Below are positions 60,089 through 64,000 of a DNA stretch of 64,000 bases, piece by piece (within the stretch, counting starts at the first letter, position 1; each line of letters begins with the position of its first letter). A program made the position numbers and the translations under genes. Below the pieces are notes generated by a model. It saw only the letters and a list, made by a program, of their open reading frames with translations. It had not been told where the DNA came from and searched no databases. The stretch is taken from contig JBBRPA010000005.1 of the NCBI GenBank assembly GCA_038228695.1, positions 1-64,000 on the forward strand. The letters run 5' to 3'. The stretch is from DASVRZ01 sp038228695 (GTDB taxonomy: Bacteria > Verrucomicrobiota > Verrucomicrobiia > Chthoniobacterales > DASVRZ01).

Positions 60089-61837
60089 CTCTTCGTAGCG
60101 GGAGCGGGCGTGCGCCTCGACTCCGGCGAGAATGGTGTCGGCGGTCTCGTGCGTGAACAATTCATCGACCAGCCGCTCGCATTCGCTTTGGTTGAGGGCT
60201 TGAACGGCGCGTTTGATGCGGGGGACCGAAGGCGCGGAGGCGCTCAGTTCATCGATCCCAAGGCCAAGGAGGAGCGGAGTTAGAGCCACGTCACCGGCCA
60301 TTTCCCCGCAAACGCCGACCCAGATGCCTGCGGAATGGGCGGCCTGCACCACCATCTTGATCAGGCGGAGAACGGCCGGGTGCGTTGGCTGGTAAAGGTG
60401 CGCGATGTGCTCGTTCACCCGGTCCACCGCGATGGTGTATTGGATGAGGTCGTTCGTTCCAATCGAGAAAAAACGCACCTCGCGAGCCAGCAAATCGGCG
60501 CAGAGAGCCGCGCTCGGCACCTCGATCATCACCCCGACCTCGATGTTTTCGTCAAAATCTTGTCCCTCGCCGCGGAGAGCGTTTTTACATTCCTCAAGAA
60601 TCGCGTTGGCTTGGCGAAGCTCCTCGAGGCTGGAGATCATCGGATACATGATCCGGACGTTTTTTGAGACGCTCGCTCGGAGAATGGCGCGCAATTGGGT
60701 TTTAAAAACAGCGACATCGTCGAGGGAGAGCCGGATCGCCCGACAGCCGAGAAATGGGTTCGCTTCTTTGCGTTCGTTGCCCACGAATTTATCGCCGCCG
60801 ATATCCATCGTCCGGATAATCACGGAGTGGGGGAGCGTCGTTTGCGCGACTTTCGCATAGACCTCGTATTGCTCCTCCTCAGTCGGGTAATCGAGACGGT
60901 TTAGGTAAAGAAATTCGGTCCGGTAAAGGCCGATGCCTTCCGATCCGCTCTCCTTCACGGAAGGCAGATCCTCGATCAACTCCATGTTGGCCGAAAGGAC
61001 CACCCGGCGGCCGTCTTGGGTCGTTGAAAGGGTCTCGCGCAGATGGCTCAGGCGCTCCTCGACAGCCTCCTTTCGCGTCTCAATCTGGCCATACTCCTCG
61101 AGCGTGGCGGGGGAGGGGTTGATCACTACGCGGCCGCGGTAACCGTCCACCAACACGGTCTGCCCTTCGCGCAGGTGCGGCAAAAAATCGTCCAAACCCA
61201 CGACCGCCGGAATATCCAGCGAGCGGGCCATAATCGCCGTATGGGACGTCTTGCTCCCGCCCTCGGTGGCAAACCCGAGGACAAAATCGCGGTTCAGCAG
61301 CGCCGTGTCCGATGGGGTCAGATTTTGCGCGGCAATGATGTGGGGATACTTAACGGTGGAAAGAGGTCGACCGCTTTTCCCCATGAGATGCCGCAACACG
61401 CGCCGGGTGACATCGTGAATGTCATAGGCCCGCTCCCGCAGGTAAGGGTCATCGATCTTGCTGAGCGTGTCTGAGTAGCGGTTCGCCACGCTTAGGAAAA
61501 TGTGCTCGATGTTCTGTTTCTTGGCTTCAAGCATTTTCAGAACTTCATCAATCAGCGTCCGGTCCTCCACGACGAGCAGATGCGCATCGAAAATGCTGGC
61601 GTCTTTCGCACCAATCGCTTGGGCGATTTTCTGCTGCATCTCAATAATTTCCGCGCGGGTCGCGATCAGAGCAGCCTCAAAACGCACGACCTCGTTGGGG
61701 ATTTCTTCGTCGAGCAGATCCGTGCAAGGCGGTTCCTCATCGTCGGCGTGATGCAGGTAGAGCGGTCCTTGGCCAATACCCGGCGCGACAGCGATTCCCA
61801 CAAAGATTTTTTCCTCTGAAGTTTCGGTCCGTCTCAT
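60077..61837 (-). CDS. ptsI: Phosphoenolpyruvate-protein phosphotransferase (PTS enzyme I)
   Basis: 586 residues. EI takes phosphate from PEP onto a His and passes it to HPr. Active-site His199 is in GGSKTSHTAIMARSLDIPAV, the swivelling domain. The PEP-binding barrel has GSEGIGLYRTEFLYLNR, EVPSAALCADLLAREVRFFS and SIGTNDLIQYTIAVDRVNEH, with the catalytic Cys in VCGEMAGD. It lies downstream of a PQQ-like secreted protein gene and ptsH; no sugar-specific EII component is present, so phosphate flow may serve regulation. 3' end overlaps the GT9 gene. Confidence 0.96.
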   Translation of the reverse strand: MRRTETSEEKIFVGIAVAPGIGQGPLYLHHADDEEPPCTDLLDEEIPNEVVRFEAALIATRAEIIEMQQKIAQAIGAKDASIFDAHLLVVEDRTLIDEVLKMLEAKKQNIEHIFLSVANRYSDTLSKIDDPYLRERAYDIHDVTRRVLRHLMGKSGRPLSTVKYPHIIAAQNLTPSDTALLNRDFVLGFATEGGSKTSHTAIMARSLDIPAVVGLDDFLPHLREGQTVLVDGYRGRVVINPSPATLEEYGQIETRKEAVEERLSHLRETLSTTQDGRRVVLSANMELIEDLPSVKESGSEGIGLYRTEFLYLNRLDYPTEEEQYEVYAKVAQTTLPHSVIIRTMDIGGDKFVGNERKEANPFLGCRAIRLSLDDVAVFKTQLRAILRASVSKNVRIMYPMISSLEELRQANAILEECKNALRGEGQDFDENIEVGVMIEVPSAALCADLLAREVRFFSIGTNDLIQYTIAVDRVNEHIAHLYQPTHPAVLRLIKMVVQAAHSAGIWVGVCGEMAGDVALTPLLLGLGIDELSASAPSVPRIKRAVQALNQSECERLVDELFTHETADTILAGVEAHARSRYEELFG

Positions 61838-61997
61838 TGCACGCCCCTCATAGCGGAGCGCCTGAGCGAAATCAATCCAATTAACCGTCGGACTCGGCGG
61901 AACCTGTTCAACCCGCGACCATCGGGAAATTTAGAACTCCGAAAATAGCTTCCTCTTGTTGTTGAGATGAATGTTATGCAAAATCAGTTCTTCAAGA

Positions 61998-63659
61998 CTA
62001 ATTAGGGCGGATGCGGAGGAAATAACGGTCGTTCCCTAGCGGAATCGGGACGGTTAGCACTCCCGGTGTGCCCACAATGCCGGGGTCGGTGGCAATCGTT
62101 GTCCAGCTCGAAAAATCCGGCGTTCCCTCAAAGACATAGCTGACGTAGTCGTATTCGCGCAAAAAGTGGAGCAGCATATCTGTCCCAGAGATTGCCAAAG
62201 TCGGGGCAGGCGGTTGGTAAGCGACTGCGTAAAGCTTGCCCTGCGTGATGGCGTAAACCGTGCCGTCCATGCCGATGATCGTCGGGGTGTAAGGTTGTCC
62301 ACCGGGAAGCGCGAGTTTCAGGCTCAACCACGTGTTCGTTGTCAGGTCCCAGCGATAAAGATGGCCGTCCTCGTTATTAGCGTAGATGGCCTTGGCGGTG
62401 AGATCGACACTGGCAGTGTTGATGCACCACTCGTCGTCACTCAGGGCCGGGCTAGCGAGGGTTCTCACTTCGAGCATGTCCGTCGCGCCGGTAAGCGGAT
62501 CGATCTGCGAGACGTTCGGGTCGAGGATGGCGATTTTATTCACGCCGCCTTTGTAGCCGTAGCTGTTGTATTTGGTGAAAATGAGATAGGTCGAGCCGGC
62601 GGCGGACGTATAACCGGGAACGAGCGACACCGGCACAATTGCGACGGTGGTGTCCCATCCGAAGGAGCCAGAAAGTTTCTCCGTTTGCAGGTCGGCGGAA
62701 AAATGGAGCAAGGTGCCTCGATAACCAGGACCGTCGCTACTGCCGTAATAGACATCACCATCCGGTCCGATCGTAGGAGAGGCGGTGGATAGATTGTAAA
62801 CACCCGGAATCGTCGCGGTCCGATGCACGAAGCCGAGCGTGGCTGAGTCCATTTGCACGATCTGCCCGGGATCCCGGTCGCCGCCGTTGTTGAAGACCGC
62901 GTAGAGCGTGGACTCATCGTTAGAAAGGGCGGGTGCGCAATTCAAGGCCGGCTGGCTGTAACCCGGCGCGAGCGTAGCCGCAGGCATTTTGCTGCCGAAC
63001 CCAGAGGCGGAAATGCGGGCAATGCCGCCCCCTTGCGGAAGCACACCCACGGCTGCCGTGACCTGATAGCCAAAATAGATGTTGCCCACTGCATCGGCGG
63101 TGATTGGCGTGTTAATCTTTACCTGCGCGTCGTAATCGGCTTGGTGCGCGTGGTATTCATCGAGGCCCGGCGTGTTGTCGAAAAAGGCGAGTTTGCCGAT
63201 GGCAGCGGGCGTGGGTTGGTCCGGTTGATCGCGCCAATCCAGCGTGCCTCCGGCGGCAGGCATATAAACGCGGTAGTTTGTCGACGATACTTTCACCAAC
63301 ATCGGCGAAAAACAGGGCCGCCGACCCGAGGTGGGCAGGGTGTAGTCGCTCGGGTGCGACCAGAGCCAAGCCCCGTCCGCTCCGCGATGTGCCTCGACTA
63401 CGAAATTGGCGCCGTAACCAGTGGTCACAGGGACGATCACCGTGTTGGCCTGCGTGATTGTTGGGGAGCCGTAATGGGTGTAGGCACCGGGGTGTAAATC
63501 CACAGGCGTCTGCCAGAGCACGATGTTCGGAGGGCGTCCTCGGACGGTCGAATTGCCCGTGTGTCGCGCGTTGCCTCCATACATCGTCCAGTCGGCGGAA
63601 GCGTTGCCCCAGAGGGCCAGCCAAAGCGCCAGCACGGTGACATGAGAAATCCATTTCAT
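61998..63659 (-). CDS. Secreted PQQ-like beta-propeller protein
   Basis: 553 residues from ATG 63659 (an earlier in-frame ATG at 63689 is less likely, because MKWISHVTVLALWLALWGNA opens a clean signal peptide). The mature protein begins ADWTMYGGNARHTGNS, the usual first blade of PQQ-like propellers, and repeats GNIYFGYQVT, STLYAVFNNG and GTVYAITQGKLYAVA blade motifs. The last ~60 residues are a beta domain of the kind common at the ends of exported PVC proteins. It lies between ptsH and ptsI, an odd place for a secreted protein. Function unknown. Confidence 0.82.
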   Translation of the reverse strand: MKWISHVTVLALWLALWGNASADWTMYGGNARHTGNSTVRGRPPNIVLWQTPVDLHPGAYTHYGSPTITQANTVIVPVTTGYGANFVVEAHRGADGAWLWSHPSDYTLPTSGRRPCFSPMLVKVSSTNYRVYMPAAGGTLDWRDQPDQPTPAAIGKLAFFDNTPGLDEYHAHQADYDAQVKINTPITADAVGNIYFGYQVTAAVGVLPQGGGIARISASGFGSKMPAATLAPGYSQPALNCAPALSNDESTLYAVFNNGGDRDPGQIVQMDSATLGFVHRTATIPGVYNLSTASPTIGPDGDVYYGSSDGPGYRGTLLHFSADLQTEKLSGSFGWDTTVAIVPVSLVPGYTSAAGSTYLIFTKYNSYGYKGGVNKIAILDPNVSQIDPLTGATDMLEVRTLASPALSDDEWCINTASVDLTAKAIYANNEDGHLYRWDLTTNTWLSLKLALPGGQPYTPTIIGMDGTVYAITQGKLYAVAYQPPAPTLAISGTDMLLHFLREYDYVSYVFEGTPDFSSWTTIATDPGIVGTPGVLTVPIPLGNDRYFLRIRPN

Positions 63660-63709
63660 CGCTGGCGAAGTCGGTAGAAGTGCTGTCAATCACTCTACGG
63701 AGGAGAGCC

Positions 63710-64000
63710 TCAATCCTCGTCGAATTTCCGCGCAATCAGGTCGGTGATCTCGGCCACCGCTTTCTCGGCGTCCGATCCGTCGGCGGTGATTAACAATTTC
63801 GAGCCCTGCCCCGCTGCCAGCATCATCAGGCCCATAATGCTCTTTCCGTTTACCTGTTCGCCGTCCTTTTCCACCCACAACTCGGCCTTATGCCGGTTGG
63901 CAATCTTCACGAACATCGCCGCTGGGCGCGCGTGCAGCCCAAGGCGGTTAACGATCGTTAATTCCTTGGAGATTTTCTTTTGCCCGGAGTCCGAGGATTT
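63710..64000 (-). CDS. ptsH: PTS phosphocarrier protein HPr, 5' end cut by window edge
   Basis: 97 codons are visible and no in-frame start occurs before base 64000, so the gene begins outside. The N-terminal motif VNRLGLHARPAAMFVKIANR contains the phosphorylated His (codon at 63932-63934). Residues KSIMGLMMLAAGQGSKLLIT hold the regulatory Ser46 equivalent, so it could also be controlled by an HPr kinase. It accepts phosphate from EI (ptsI is 2 genes downstream). The C-terminus ends in IARKFDED at 63710. The residues before KKISKELTIV are longer than in E. coli HPr. Confidence 0.92.
   Translation of the reverse strand, partial: KSSDSGQKKISKELTIVNRLGLHARPAAMFVKIANRHKAELWVEKDGEQVNGKSIMGLMMLAAGQGSKLLITADGSDAEKAVAEITDLIARKFDED

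Overview
This 64 kb window looks like a chromosomal segment of a Verrucomicrobiota bacterium (Gram-negative, PVC superphylum; Spartobacteria- or Opitutae-like, though the class cannot be fixed by eye). The evidence is the style of the secreted proteins (calcium-type DxDxDG repeats with N..EYA.GTNP endings, PQQ-like propellers, autotransporter barrels, Pro/Thr linkers), a DUF4159 protein, ExbB/ExbD with TPR proteins, and two GspE/PilB paralogues beside PilT. Most starts have a weak Shine-Dalgarno sequence and many genes are coupled by ATGA overlaps.\n\nLayout. 0-1 kb is a graveyard: the end of an IS256-type transposase, an asnB stub and a 36-nt IS630 scrap. 1-6.3 kb holds a coupled pair of secreted proteins, one with a C-terminal lipase-like domain. 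6.7-8 kb is hisH-hisA. 8-21 kb holds an AEC transporter, secreted TPR proteins, a GT39 glycosyltransferase with an amber codon at codon 9, a hydrolase, exbB-exbD-TPR, a polyprenyl synthase and a HEAT lipoprotein. 21-25 kb has a DUF4159 protein, a kdpE-like tail, a frame-fused BrnT-type toxin/antitoxin, prfB with its +1 frameshift site, and a deleted GH57 remnant. 25-30 kb has a reprolysin-like protease and an autotransporter. 30-37 kb has ftsB-eno, an IS630 remnant abutting hisB, a TPR membrane protein and a three-gene sugar-acid operon (UxuB-type SDR, LarA-like protein, gluconokinase). 37-42 kb has rpsO, pnp with a long leader hairpin, and an island of three PIN-domain toxin-antitoxin pairs; a diverged second copy of the pnp 3' end and terminator lies inside it. 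42-50 kb has yajQ and a type IV pilus/type II secretion cluster (PilB, PilT, GspE, GspF, GspG). 50-56 kb has rpoA-rplQ, pgi and glnD. 56-60 kb has an ABC exporter with a TPR partner, a phosphoesterase and a GT9 glycosyltransferase. 60-64 kb has ptsI and ptsH separated by a secreted PQQ-like protein.\n\nThe most interesting inferences are: (1) SDR-LarA-GntK could convert fructuronate to mannonate, gluconate and 6-phosphogluconate, avoiding mannonate dehydratase; (2) the TA pairs sit between pnp and a second, diverged pnp 3' end, as if carried in by recombination; (3) hisB (minus strand) and hisH-hisA (plus strand) would rejoin in the canonical hisB-hisH-hisA order if the 6.6-32.1 kb segment were flipped, and an IS630 remnant sits at one end. 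No rRNA, tRNA or CRISPR array was recognised.
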